A stretch of DNA of 64,000 bases from Misgurnus anguillicaudatus (Eukaryota > Chordata > Actinopteri > Cypriniformes > Cobitidae): the NCBI RefSeq assembly GCF_027580225.2, contig NC_073348.2, forward strand, positions 29,979,001 through 30,043,000, given 5' to 3'. Shown here in pieces: positions 35,255 to 45,649 of this stretch. How positions within the stretch are numbered: the stretch's first letter is position 1; each line of letters opens with the position of its first letter. A program made the position numbers and the translations under genes. The notes under the pieces are model-generated. The model saw only the letters and a list, made by a program, of their open reading frames with translations, made no database searches and had not been told where the DNA came from.

Positions 35255-35830
35255 TTAACAGCGTTAGTCGACCCAAACATGAATATTTGGTCATCGTTTA
35301 CTCATTCTTGTGTCATTTCAAAGCCATATTATTATTATTTTTACTTTTACTATTTTTTTATCGTGATATCTTATATATTACAGCATTTATTTAATCTTTT
35401 ATCATGTCTTTTGCATGTGATAAGATTAAGATGTTCCAGAAATAAGAGTAGAAAGGACCATAAAACTGGTCCAACACTAAATGCCAAATTATGAATGAGA
35501 TTTGAGAACTGTAAAGGGGAAAACTGTTAGGGAATGACTTGAATTTCTGTTACGTTCCTCAAAAAAGCAAGCAAAGCTATTATTATGGCCTCATATTACA
35601 CTCTCAGAAAGATTTGGAACATAAAGCAGAATGAATCTCTTTTATAAAACTTTAATGGTGCCTTTTCCATTTCTAGAGCTTATGGTGTTTTGCCCTCATT
35701 ATGTGCAAAAGACCAACGTGAAACATCTTTTGCATTTCCATGCAAGACAAAAATTGTGTTTGGAATGACATCAGGGAGAGTAAATGATGGCAATCTCAAT
35801 TTCTTATTTGGGTGAACTATTCCTGTAAAG
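35255..35830. mobile_element. TTCACCC-type miniature element
   Basis: The left edge (TTAACAGCGTTAGTCGACCC, then TTTACTCATTCTTGTGTCA) and the right edge (GGGAGAGTAAATGATGGCAA, then TTTGGGTGAACTATTCCTG) are diverged inverted repeats of the common cyprinid miniature family. No coding sequence. Confidence 0.7.
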
Positions 35831-36164
35831 AAAAATGTCAAGTGATATTGGATGTTAATGACAGGGTATGACAGATGTTTGCCTAGTGTCCCAGCCAATG
35901 GCTTATGAATTTAATTATCTTAAGCTTGACATCTGTTCTGTTCCTCTTTCTCTCCTCATTCTGAATTCAAATCCTTCTCTGTGAATTGATATCGATAGGT
36001 AAAATGCTAGCACAAATTTGACATGCAAGCATGCCTACATTCTGCCAAGACTGCGTGCTGAGCTCAGTTCATGTAAAGAGACAATGCACCACAGGTGGAA
36101 AAGCAATTTCAGAGCTTTGGAATGCAGAACGTTTTGCCTGTTTTATTAGAGCCTCATGGGTAGC
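35831..36164. other. Unassigned DNA
   Basis: No repeat end or exon recognised between the miniature element and the GTACTTAC-rich repeat. Confidence 0.4.
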
Positions 36165-36665
36165 ACTTTGTTTTACAGTACGTGTACTTACCTTGTACAT
36201 ATATGGTAAATATGTTGTACTTACAGACAAATGTATGGTACTTACTTTTGAGTATTTAGATGGTTATTAAATGGTATCATTGTTACCAGTGGTACATACA
36301 GTAGTACTTGGTAGTTATTATGTAACTCTAGGTAAGTACTGGGTAATACTAGATACATACTTATAGTGATACTGTAACTATCAAGAAACACTACTGTACT
36401 TACAAATGAATGTACAATGTAAGTATTAAGTACTTACATGCAAGTGTGGATTAATGACAGGTACTTATATGATCACTAATAACAAACAGTACTGTACTTA
36501 CAAATTGTATGTACATGGTAAGTGTGTAGTACTTACAGGCCAGTGTAAGTTAATGACCAGCACATAAAGTGTAAGTATACTGTAACTAATGAGAGACCCT
36601 ACTGTACTTATAAATTGTATAATCTGTACATGATATGTGTGTCGTACTTACAGGCCAGTGTAAGT
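36165..36665. repeat. GTACTTAC-rich repeat with tandem units of about 100 bp
   Basis: Words such as CTGTACTTACAAAT and AGTACTTACAGGCCAGTG recur near 36395, 36490 and 36600. They mark about three diverged tandem units preceded by a related, less regular section. Confidence 0.7.
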
Positions 36666-36704
36666 ACTACTCCCAATTCGTTTTTAGTTAATTGTGCAGC
36701 CCTG

Positions 36705-36860
36705 TTAACATTATTTAATGCACAATGAACTAACATAAACAATTGTATTGGCATTAACTAACATTAACAAAGATTCATAAATACTAAAAATTGTTCATTG
36801 TTAATTCATTTTAGCTAATCAATTTACTAATGTTAACAAATACAACCTTACTCTAAATTG
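36705..36860. repeat. AT-rich dispersed repeat
   Basis: GTTAACATTATTTAATGCAC and AACTAACATTAACAAAG words match the shorter section at 27790-27895. Confidence 0.5.
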
Positions 36861-37655
36861 TAACCAAAATGAGTAGTTGAGAACATAACACTTTATGGCA
36901 AAGATGTTTTGACAATTTGCCGGTTTTGTGTCAAATTCTGCTTCATACCCAGGGGTGGGCGATTAGGGAGTCACCGCGCAACCTGCCTGAACATGTGCTC
37001 CACCCATCACGCTGCTTTTGCTACAATTTGAAAGGACATTACAGTAGTGACAGGAAGTCATTGAGGTAGACAGGGAGATTACGACAGGACACAATGCTGG
37101 CTGAAATTGAACCACTCGCACTGGTGCACTGGGACATGTGTGATAAACACGAATAGACCGGTTCTTTTTTATAACTGTCCAGTGCAGATATACTGAAGAT
37201 GTAGCTCAGGCAAAGCTCTGGCGCGTAAAAAACTGTGACATGCTCATAAGACGCTGAGATGCCACAGAACAAAAGAAGTGCAATTAAAAGTGCATTGCCT
37301 AACTCTTGTCATATTTCATAACAGAACAATAATTTTAGTGCTTAGTCTGAAATTGCTACCTTCAAGATTGTCTTTTACAAAGCAAAGACCTGGGAAATAA
37401 TTGCATAGTATTGTGCAAGTAGAAAAGCGTGTTGGGTGATTGACCTCTGAAAATAGTGCTTTAGACTGAAATACAGACAAGATAAATGAATGCTTTTCTC
37501 CGACCCATGACTCTCTCTTTTTCTTATATGTTCCCCAGCAAATACAAAGATACATCAGTGTCGTAGATAAAATGTAATTATATCTGTAGGAGGAAAAACT
37601 CTTTCTCATTAGCATGAAATTGAAAAAAGCATAATGCTTTACAATATGTATACAG
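36861..37655. other. Unassigned DNA
   Basis: CAGGGGTGGGCGATTAG at 36950 looks like a lone hAT-type end. The frame at 37316-37615 has no domain. Confidence 0.4.
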
Positions 37656-37736
37656 CAGGGGTCTCCAACCTTTTTTCACTGGAGAGCTACTTTCTAAAAA
37701 ATAAAAGTGGTCGAGAGCTACTTGTGTCACGTATAT

Positions 37737-37772
37737 CAGTGAGTTAATAGACACCTGTCTATTAACTCACTG
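37737..37772. repeat. Perfect 36-bp palindrome
   Basis: 17-base arms CAGTGAGTTAATAGACA and the exact reverse complement, separated by CC. Confidence 0.95.
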
Positions 37773-37783
37773 TGATTTGAACT

Positions 37784-38350
37784 CTATCCCCGCCAGCATT
37801 TTTTTTTAAAGTTGCCAGCCAGTGCCAGCATTTTTTTCCCCACAAAATTTTAATACATTCCAGAAAATGCTTTTCTTTAAACATAAACATACGGTACATC
37901 AAATGAAAGAACCTTTTTAGACAACAACAAAAAACTTTCATGTTGTCTTTATGTATACTTTTTTATCACCTCTAATGGGTAGGATTCTTCCAAAAAAAAC
38001 ACGTTTTGAATAAAAAAATAATTTATTAAAGATCAGATTTTGAAAGATGATCCAAACATACACAGAATATTTACTGCTTTTGGATTCATAATAATAGGGA
38101 TTTGCATGTATGTCATTTTTTCATTTCGATTAATCCATAGGTCTGAAACTGGATTAACTGAGGGCGGGGCAGTGAAAAGGGCGTCATTTTGAAAATGAAA
38201 ATATTTTTATTAAAAACACTCAAATAAAACTTATTTTGAAGAAACTATGACAGAAAAATGAACCCATACTAGATTATTAATGAAATAAATGTTTTTTTTA
38301 ACAGAAACCTCTAACAGGAAAATGGGTGATGAAGTGAAACTAAAGGGTTA
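37784..38350 (-). repeat. Diverged relic of the TTAA-flanked family
   Basis: ACTCTATCCCCGCCAGCATT and the following GTTGCCAGCC match, in inverted orientation, the right end of the elements at 39876-40750 and 60778-61295. The other end is lost. Confidence 0.55.
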
Positions 38351-38792
38351 TAAAAAAAACAGACTGATGCGCTTTACATAATATTAAGCCTAATACAACA
38401 TAAATGTATTATACAACGTGCATCTGCACAAAATGCAAGACTTAAACTAAGTTATGTACTGGACAGAAAGTTTAACTCCTGTTGTGGATGCGCATCATCA
38501 GCATGCTTTTAAACACGTCCAGTCAAAGCACAAGCTTCATAATATTAAGCAGCTTTAAGTCTTTTGCTATCATTTTAGCGATTAACCATAGCTGTGTCAT
38601 GTCGTACTCTCACCTGTTCTCAGTCAAGATATAATGCTCGTATGGCTCTCTTGGTAGGCTATCTCTTGACATTTGATGTTTAAGTATGAGATGATAACCC
38701 ATTGAACTTGTGATGACGACTGTATTTTCGTTTTATCAAAAGTGAATCCGAAAACCACGGCATCCTTTTTAACTATAGTGCCTCGACTCGAG

Positions 38793-38927
38793 GCTTAACA
38801 GCGTTGCGCGGATCGTCCGGTTCCCGTGGCGCGGGCTTCACAGCATTGGGCGGATCGGCCGGTTGCCGCGCGCGGGCTTCAAAGCGTTGCGCGAATCGGC
38901 CGGTTGCAGCGGCGCCGGTGCGCGGAC
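38793..38927. repeat. 42-bp GC-rich tandem repeat, about three units
   Basis: Units begin CTTAACAGCGTTGCGCGGAT, CTTCACAGCATTGGGCGGAT and CTTCAAAGCGTTGCGCGAAT, with CGGCCGGTTGC-type cores. This is far GC-richer and CpG-richer than its surroundings. Confidence 0.85.
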
Positions 38928-39409
38928 TTATCTATTTGTTTTTGAATCGTACATGTTAAATTACTGATGTCATATGATACGCCGGTCTATACCGCTCAAC
39001 GCGACATCAAACACGCACCCAGTCTTTACTACCACAGGCGCTTGTAACACTAACCAGACATCCAAATGCGTCATAAGAACCACAGAAAATAAATAAACCC
39101 ACGAGCGAGCTACCTGCAATTAAGAGACGAGCTACCAGTAGCTCGCGAGCGACGTGTTGGAGACCCCTGGTATACAGACACTGTAATATATATAAATGTT
39201 GACTACCTGCCTAATATGCATTTAGAGCTTCGTTTGCTGCCAACACAAGGCTTTACTAGACCTCTGAAGGTGTCCTGTGCCATCTGGCAGTTGCGGCCGG
39301 TGACTTCTTTTTTTGAGGGCGCTCGATGCGAAGTTCGTCACAACATGTATGTACAGTAGCCTGTCAAGTGTGTGGTTCTTTTCTTCAAAACATGCGTTCT
39401 GCGCCTCGA

Positions 39410-39700
39410 GAGATCCTGTGTGCATCATGCGTCTTGTCAAAATAAGTGCCTGCTGCAGATGTGTCTAAAGGCGTTATGATAAAAGAGACGCTCGCGTATG
39501 CCAGATACTCGCATAATTTCATGCGTAATCAGAGTTTAAGGGAGTCTTGCGTGTCTTTTGTGAACTTGAGCGTCTCTTTTATCATAAATGGTTTTGACGC
39601 GTGTGCAGCAGGCACTTATTTTGACAAAACACGTGATGCACATGACACTCCGAACACTTATTTTGAATTAGCGCCCCTCGGATGAGCAGTCACGAGCCTG
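39410..39700. repeat. Foldback module, copy 2
   Basis: Shares AGATCCTGTGTGCATCA, AAAATAAGTGCCTGCTGCAG and TTTTGAATTAGCGCCCC with 768-1095, and has its own inverted arms. The frame at 39446-39685 is part of it. Confidence 0.7.
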
Positions 39701-40076
39701 CACTGGTATCTGGCATCAAGATATTAGTAGCAGACCTTTCAGGTCCTGCAGGTTGTAAGGTAGACACGTCATGGATCGAACTTCTTGGTCCAGCACATCG
39801 GGCAGATGCTTAGTTGGATTTAAATCTGGGGAATTTGGAGGCCAGGGCAACACCTTGAACTATTCATCATGTTCCTTAACTCTTTCCCCGCCATCGACGA
39901 GTTTTTGACAAAAAAACATTTGCATAAAAACGTGTTCCTGATGAGGTTTATGTTAATCTGTAAAACGGCGAATATCCACTATAAAATAGCCAATTTATAA
40001 AAAACTATAGCAAAAAAGGATTTACTAATTTTAAACTCTGTGTATTTTTTGATAATTATTCTGAATCTGATCTCTA

Positions 40077-40422
40077 CGGAGCCCCTAAGGGGACATGGAG
40101 CAAAAATTAAATAAAGTTTAGTTTCATGTGCTCGCGTGAAACTTTCATGTGCTCGCCTGAAACTTTCATGTGCTCGCGTGAAACTTTCATGTGCTCACGC
40201 AAAACCTTCATGTGCAGAATTTTTTTTTAAGTTTAGTAGTTTCACGTGCTCACGTGAAACTATCGCGTGCTCACGTGAAACTATCGCGTGCGCACGTGAA
40301 ACTAAACTTAAAAAAAAAATCTTCACATGAAGGTTTTGCGTGAGCACATGAAAGTTTCACGTGAGCACATGAAACTAAACTTTAGATTTTTTTTACTCCA
40401 ATGTCACCTTAGGGGCTCGGTA
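40077..40422. mobile_element. Nested foldback element, TSD GATCTCTA
   Basis: Edges CGGAGCCCCTAAGG and CCTTAGGGGCTCG are inverted. The 8-bp direct repeat GATCTCTA is perfect (40069-40076 and 40423-40430). The homologous uninterrupted site in copy B (60978-60985) has a single GATATCTA, which supports insertion here. It contains the GTGAAAC minisatellite. Confidence 0.85.
40119..40382. repeat. Inverted 20-bp minisatellite
   Basis: Units of the type GAAACTTTCATGTGCTCGCGT repeat about four times, then appear in further variants with CACGTGAAACTATCGCGTG, and finally in inverted orientation. The frame at 40136-40330 is produced by the repeat. Confidence 0.9.
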
Positions 40423-40750
40423 GATCTCTAACAAAATTTCTTCACAAAAAGCTATTATTTCAGCTTTTTGCAAAAATTTTTTTATTTTTTAAGAAAAATA
40501 CCCATATTTAAGAGTTTATAAGCAGAGAAAAAAATATAGAAAGGATGAAACGCTTTTCCCCCCCCGTTTGTTTATCGTTTGTTTGAAAGCAGAGGATCTG
40601 CTATTTCAATATATAAACATGATATATTTGTATGTTTATATATTTTTAAAGAAAATTTTCCTGGAAGGCATTTTTTGTAAAGCTTTTGTAAAAATCACAA
40701 AAAATGCTGGCGGGCAACTTTTAAAAAATGGCTGGCGGGGAATGAGTTAA

Positions 40751-41068
40751 ATGGATAATTTACCCCAAAATGACATGATTTATTTATGAGTTTTTTTTAT
40801 TTCGATGAACACAAAAGAAGATGGTAATGATGATAAGCACACAGCTGCCTTAACCATTGACTATTGTGATAAATGATGAAGAAGATAAATTATGGTAAGT
40901 GCACAGTTGATGGTGCCAAGTGAAATCCATCTTTTTTTTCTACTATGAAAGCCAATGGTTACAATCAGCTTTATGCTTACCATCATTTATCAAAATATCT
41001 TCTTTTGTGTTCAACAGAAACAGGAAGATCAAATAATGATAGAATTTTTCGGTGAACTATCCCAATAA
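40751..41068. mobile_element. TTCACCC-type miniature element
   Basis: ATGGATAATTTACCCCAAAA at the left and TTTTTCGGTGAACTATCCC at the right are diverged inverted ends. Inner words AACACAAAAGAAGAT and ATCTTCTTTTGTGTT are exact inverses. Confidence 0.75.
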
Positions 41069-41380
41069 ACAATTCCTAAACAATGTATGCAGGTGTGTAA
41101 TTCTGCTGAAAGAACACTATTGTCATGAAGGGGTGCAGTGTGGACCTGAAACGTTTAGGTAGGAAAACATGTCAAATTCACATACACATGAATAGCCATG
41201 CCAAAGGTTTTCCAAAGCATCATCATCTCTCCACTGGCTTGTCCTTATACCATGGCTTCTCCAGGTAAATGGTGCGAATGTACATGGCTGTCCATGTGAC
41301 GACCTTCATCCACCTCTCCAAGTTTCCATCCATAATGTTTTGGCTCATCAGTGTATATACTGTTTTGTTACCCCGTAGAA

Positions 41381-42204
41381 GCAAAAAAGTGTCTTTTAGA
41401 AGAAAGTGCTTAAAATTACCCTTCTAAAGCCTTTCACAGCATAATCTCATTCTTTTTGCCAGGAGGATTTGTGACGGTTCTGATTCCATTTTGCTCTTGA
41501 CAGCATATGCCCATGCAATGAAATTATGCTTGATGTGCCTTCAAAGTGGTGTCTGAATTTGGCATCAGCTGTGAAAATAGAGGGTTTCATGGAATGAATC
41601 GCTGCAAGGCGTCACTGCACAATGACACACAACTTGTTTTCCTAAATACGGCTCGAGTGGGACAAATGAGAATTGCGAATTATCGGTCATTATGACCAGC
41701 AGCTTTTATCGGTTTATGTTTGTCAGGGGTTTGCAAATGATTTTTTCGGCTAAATGCGCATTGTCAGTGTGGATTGCTCAATTGATGGTGGCTGCAGGCA
41801 TATAAACTACTGTAGATGTGTCTGGCTACGATTTGATTGGGTATGATTCGCCTCCACTCCAGTACAAGGTAGAGATGTGTGGTTGTTTACCATTAATTTC
41901 ATATGCAACAATGTCCATATGTTCATCTTGAGAACCAGAGATTTTACAAGAAGTTATTTGAATAGTGCCGATTTATAACCATCTGTTTAAGTTTTTAATC
42001 ACCTTAAAAACTTTACAGATGAGATGCATTTAAGCCATATGAAGCACCTTAATTATGTTGAAAAAATCTGGCAACAATTTTTTTCTACAACAAGCTCAAT
42101 GTTTTGATATCAATATGAAAAAAGTATATTTTAAACAACAGTAACATTTTTAAAAATGTGATATTTGAGAAATAGGTTGGTAAAAAAGTTAAAGCTATAT
42201 ATAC
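41381..42204. other. Unassigned DNA
   Basis: No repeat end or exon recognised. Confidence 0.4.
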
Positions 42205-42400
42205 ACCCTTTCAGAAAAAAATATGTATCTTAGCTGTCACTGATACATTACACTTTTCGAAAGGTCCTTACAGATATGTATACATTGAGACACTAGTAAG
42301 TACCTATGAGGTACTATTAACTCTTCAGATGCAAAGCTGTACTTTTTGAAAGGATACCGGAGCTGGGGTACGTATTTTCAATTATTTCTGACAGTGTAAA
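42205..42400 (-). repeat. GGTACC-type miniature element, copy 4
   Basis: Contains AGTACCTATGAGGTACTA, TTTTTGAAAGGATACCGG and the end ATTTCTGACAGTG. Confidence 0.65.
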
Positions 42401-42936
42401 ATTTCAAATTTTACCTATTTCAGTATTTTATGAATTCTGAAGAAAAAAAATCAATAAATGTCTTTTTATTAGTAGTTTTTTATTCCTCTGTAGGTCTTTT
42501 TGAATATTATTTGGTATTTCATATGCGTACTTGCCTGGCTTTGGTTGGTCTTTCAAAGTGCATTTTGTATTCAGCAAGAGTCGAGATGGAACAGCGCTTT
42601 GTTGAATGGATCATAATAACATCCCCTTTCCTTTCTTTTAGTCCCAGTGGCATTAGATACGCGTGGTGGCGACGTGGCGTATTAAATTCATGAATCATCA
42701 TTACAAGCTTCTGGGTTCAGATAATCATTAATATTCTGCTTGTGAAGATGTATGGTCCACCTATCTCCATGTCTCTCCATTCCCAAAAGGATCCATTCTC
42801 TGTGCAATGTAGGCTATATGACCAAAATATATAACATTACTTATACTTAGCAGTCCAAATATATTAAATTTTTTTCTTTTTGTCTGTGTTACTAATATAT
42901 TGCTTCTAGAATATGAAATTAATAATTACATGCACG
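42401..42936. other. Unassigned DNA
   Basis: The frames at 42430-42693 and 42519-42701 overlap on opposite strands and show no domain. Confidence 0.4.
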
Positions 42937-43131
42937 CACTGTCAGTCTCTGATCCTGGGGCGTTACCCTTTTAAAAAGTACAGCTTAAAACACCTAAAGA
43001 ATCCTAATTAGTATATCAAAGTACATATATTGGGTTCCAAATGTAGACATATCTGTACCTAAATGGTCCACATAGGGCCTTTTTAAAGGGTACTGCCCTA
43101 GTAACAGATTTTGACCACTTTTCTGACAGTG
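42937..43131. mobile_element. GGTACC-type miniature element, copy 5, with both ends
   Basis: CACTGTCAG at the left and CTGACAGTG at the right are perfect 9-bp inverted ends of a 195-bp element. It shows the fullest structure of the family in this window. Confidence 0.8.
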
Positions 43132-43476
43132 TGATATATGAGAAATGACCATTACAACTGGACTCTAGTGCAGTTAACCTTATTTTCTCTGTAGATGGTT
43201 TGGATATGTGTTGCTTTAAACACGTCTGTCATTCTGGTTTCAGTTTATTAAGCTCGACTCGGGTATCTAGGAAAGGTCAGCAATGATAAAGCGTGAGGTT
43301 CAGTTGCTATATGACAGTTCTGCCCCCAATCCCTCAGCTGAGCCACAGCGCGATTGGAGGATAGAAAAGGCTAAAGAAATGATGAATTTTCCCTCAATGG
43401 CAGGATCCTTTTCTTTTTTTAGTTCACAGCTGTATTTTTGAGTTCTTATGTTCTTAATATATTATTTTTATATATA
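43132..43476. other. Unassigned DNA
   Basis: No feature recognised. Confidence 0.4.
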
Positions 43477-43983
43477 CAGTACTGTGCAAAAGTCTTAGGC
43501 CACCACCACCAGACTTGTTGTTTTAGAAGTTTCAATGTCCGTCCATATTTTTTTCAATATATTTTATTAAGATACAAACAGAAAATACAGGAAATATGTA
43601 CAAAAAATGTCAATTTTTAGGACTAAATGTCTTTTAGGCATCATCTGTGACCTCTCTTGGCACTAAACACATCTTGAGTGTTTTTGAGCAGAGTGAAGTA
43701 AAAAGACAAATTTCTTTAAAATTAGAAATTAGGATTTAATTTCATTTTGGTTTAAGAGTTCCTGCAGTTTCCTGCTATTGCTCAAGTGGAAGGGGAGTTT
43801 ACCCTTAAAACTTGACACATAAGTTTACATTTTATACAGTTTTTAATACTATATACACATTTCCTGTATTTTCTGGGTGTATTCTATAAAGAGGCTGAGA
43901 AACAATTATATATGATTACTATAACTTTGCAAAAACAACTAATCTAATTCTGGCATGGTGGCCTAAGACTTTTTCACAGTACT
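43477..43983. mobile_element. Tc1/mariner-type miniature element
   Basis: CAGTACTGTGCAAAAGTCTT and its inverted counterpart (AAGACTTTTTCACAGTACT) form the ends, next to TA-rich flanks consistent with TA duplication. About 507 bp, with no transposase. Confidence 0.85.
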
Positions 43984-44094
43984 ATATATATATATATATT
44001 CATGTGCAAATTGAACTCTTAAAAAATAGATTTGTTAGAAGTTATTAGTTCTCGGGTAAAACACCTTTCCGTAAGTGTTTTTATGCAAAAGCTG

Positions 44095-44285
44095 CACTGT
44101 CAGAAAAAGTGGTATCCTTTCAAAAAGTACATCTTTGCACCTAAAGAGTTCATATTAATACCTCAGAGGTACATAGTAGTACCAAATGTATACAGTACAT
44201 ATCTTTACCTAAATGGTACATATTAGGACCTTTATAAGATTTACTGTCCCAGTGAAAGATTGGGACCATTTTTTTGTCATTATTG
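44095..44285. repeat. GGTACC-type miniature element, copy 6
   Basis: Begins CACTGTCAGAAAAAGTGGTA and continues through CAAAAAGTACA, TACCTCAGAGGTACA and TGGTACATATTAGGACC. The right end is slightly decayed. Confidence 0.75.
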
Positions 44286-44417
44286 TCTGATTGTCCAAGG
44301 ATTAAACTGACCAGTAAACTCTATTAGTAAGTTGCATTATGTAATTATTTTTTTCCTCTTCATTCATTATTTTAATCTCCTGTTCTTAACTAAAAACCCT
44401 GTTTGGTTTTTGATTTA

Positions 44418-45647
44418 CACTCACCTAAAGGATTATTAGGAACACCATACTAAAACTGTGTTTGACCCCCTTTCGCCTTCAGAACTGCCTTAATTCTACA
44501 TGGCATTGATTCAACAAGGTGCTAAAAGCATTCTTTAGGAATGTTGGTCCATATTGATAGGATGGCATCTTGCAGTTGATGGAGATTTGTGGGATGCACA
44601 TCCAGGGCACGAAGCTCCCGTTCCACCACATCCCAAAGATGCTCTATTGGGTTGAGATCTGGTGACTGTTGGGGCTATTTTAGTACAGTGAACTTATTGT
44701 CATGTTCAAGAAACCAATTTGAAATGATTCAAGCTTTGTGACATGGTGCATTATCCTGCTGGAAGTAGCCATCAGAGGATGGGTACACATGGTGGTCATA
44801 AAGGGATGTACATGGTCAGAAACAATCCTCAGTTAGGCCGTGGCATTTAAACAATGCCCAATTGGTACTAAAGGGCCTAAAGTGTGCCAAGAAAACATCC
44901 CCCACACCATTACACCACCACCACCAGCCTGCACAGTGGTAACAAGGCTTGATGGATCCATGTCCTCATTCTGTTTACGCCAAATTCTGACTCTACCATC
45001 TAAATGTGTCAACAAAAATCGAGACTCATCAGACCAGGCAACATTTTTCCAGTTTTTAACTGTCCAATTTTGGTGAGCTTGTGCAAATTGTAGCCTCTTT
45101 TCCTATTTGTAGTGGAGATGAGTGGTACCCGGTGGGGTCTTCTGCTGTTGTAGCCCATCTGCCTCAAGGTTGTGCGTGTTGTGGCTTCACAAATGCTTTG
45201 CTGCATACCTAGGTTGTAACGAGTGGTTATTTCAGTCAAAGTTGCTCTTCTATCAGCTTGAATCAGTCGGACCATTTTTCTCTGACCTCCAGCATCAACA
45301 AGGCATTTTCGCCCACAGGACTGCCGCATACTGGATATTTTTCCCTTTTCACACCATTCTTTCTAAACCTTAAAAATGGTTGTGCGTGAAAATCCCAGTA
45401 ACTGAGCAGATTGTGAAATACTTAGACCGGCCCGTCTGGCACCAACAATCATGACACTCTCAAAATTGCTTAAATCACCTTTCTTTCTCATTCTGACATT
45501 CAGTTTGGAGTTCAGGAGATTGTCTTGACCAGGACCACACCCCTAAATGCATTGAAGCAACTGTGAGGTGAACATGTGATTGGTTGATTAGATAATTGCA
45601 TTAATGAAAAATTGAACAGGTATTCCTAATAATTCTTTAGGTGAGTA
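44418..45647 (-). mobile_element. Tc1-like element, 1230 bp
   Basis: ACTCACCTAAAGGATTATTA at the left and TAATAATTCTTTAGGTGAGT at the right are inverted ends, with TA on both sides (44416-44417 and 45648-45649). Confidence 0.93.
44450..45491 (-). pseudogene. Tc1-like transposase, frameshifted
   Basis: ATG 45491 begins MRKKGDLSNFE, then a helix-turn-helix region (LSISQSAQLLGFSRTTIFKV). A stop replaces an expected Trp-like codon. The frame continues through a GRKCLVD / RRATLTEITT block, then shifts near 45060. The next frame gives AWSDESRFLL, holding the first catalytic Asp, and GGGGVMVWGMF. Later frames give FQQDNAPCH (second Asp) and DLNPIEHLWD (third motif Glu). It ends at 44450 after KAKGG. 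All three catalytic residues are still readable in separate frames. About 340 residues would be full length. Confidence 0.9.
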
Positions 45648-45649
45648 TA

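Larger units (their letters stand above)
37656..39169. mobile_element. hAT element, 1514 bp, TSD GTATACAG
   Basis: CAGGGGTCTCCAAC and GTTGGAGACCCCTG are inverted ends (one inner mismatch). The duplication GTATACAG is perfect (37648-37655 and 39170-39177). GAGAGCTAC / GAGCTACC words recur near both ends. It contains a perfect palindrome, a relic of the TTAA family and a GC-rich tandem block. No transposase is seen. Confidence 0.95.
39876..40750. mobile_element. TTAA-flanked element, copy A
   Basis: TTAACTCTTTCCCCGCCA at the left and TGGCGGGGAATGAGTTAA at the right are near-inverted ends with TTAA on both sides. Relatives lie at 60778-61295 and, decayed, at 37784-38350. TTAA duplication is known for piggyBac and Kolobok elements; the superfamily is not decided. 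A smaller foldback element is nested at 40077-40422. Confidence 0.8.
39703..41380 (-). pseudogene. Antisense Tc1-like transposase relic, split
   Basis: On the minus strand the segment 39703-39875 gives a block like WPPNSPDLNPTKHLPDVLDQ followed by EVRSM, which is the third-motif region and C-terminus of Tc1-like transposases. The catalytic Glu (NPIEHLW in relatives) is replaced by Lys. The section 41070-41380 carries the more N-terminal catalytic part in heavily decayed form. Between them sit the TTAA-flanked element (39876-40750) and a miniature element (40751-41068). No terminal inverted repeats are recognised. Identification of the 41-kb part is by recall of the same antisense region in fish Tc1 elements and is weaker. 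Confidence 0.6.

Noticed and set aside
40136..40330. Repeat-rich small protein
   Set aside because: It is a translation of the GTGAAAC minisatellite.
40119..40382. CRISPR-like array of regular short repeats
   Set aside because: Units are contiguous without unique spacers, are present in both orientations, and lie in a eukaryotic transposon.
41070..41380. Possible host exon cluster
   Set aside because: The order of words follows the antisense part of a fish Tc1 transposase and continues across the insertion to 39703-39875.
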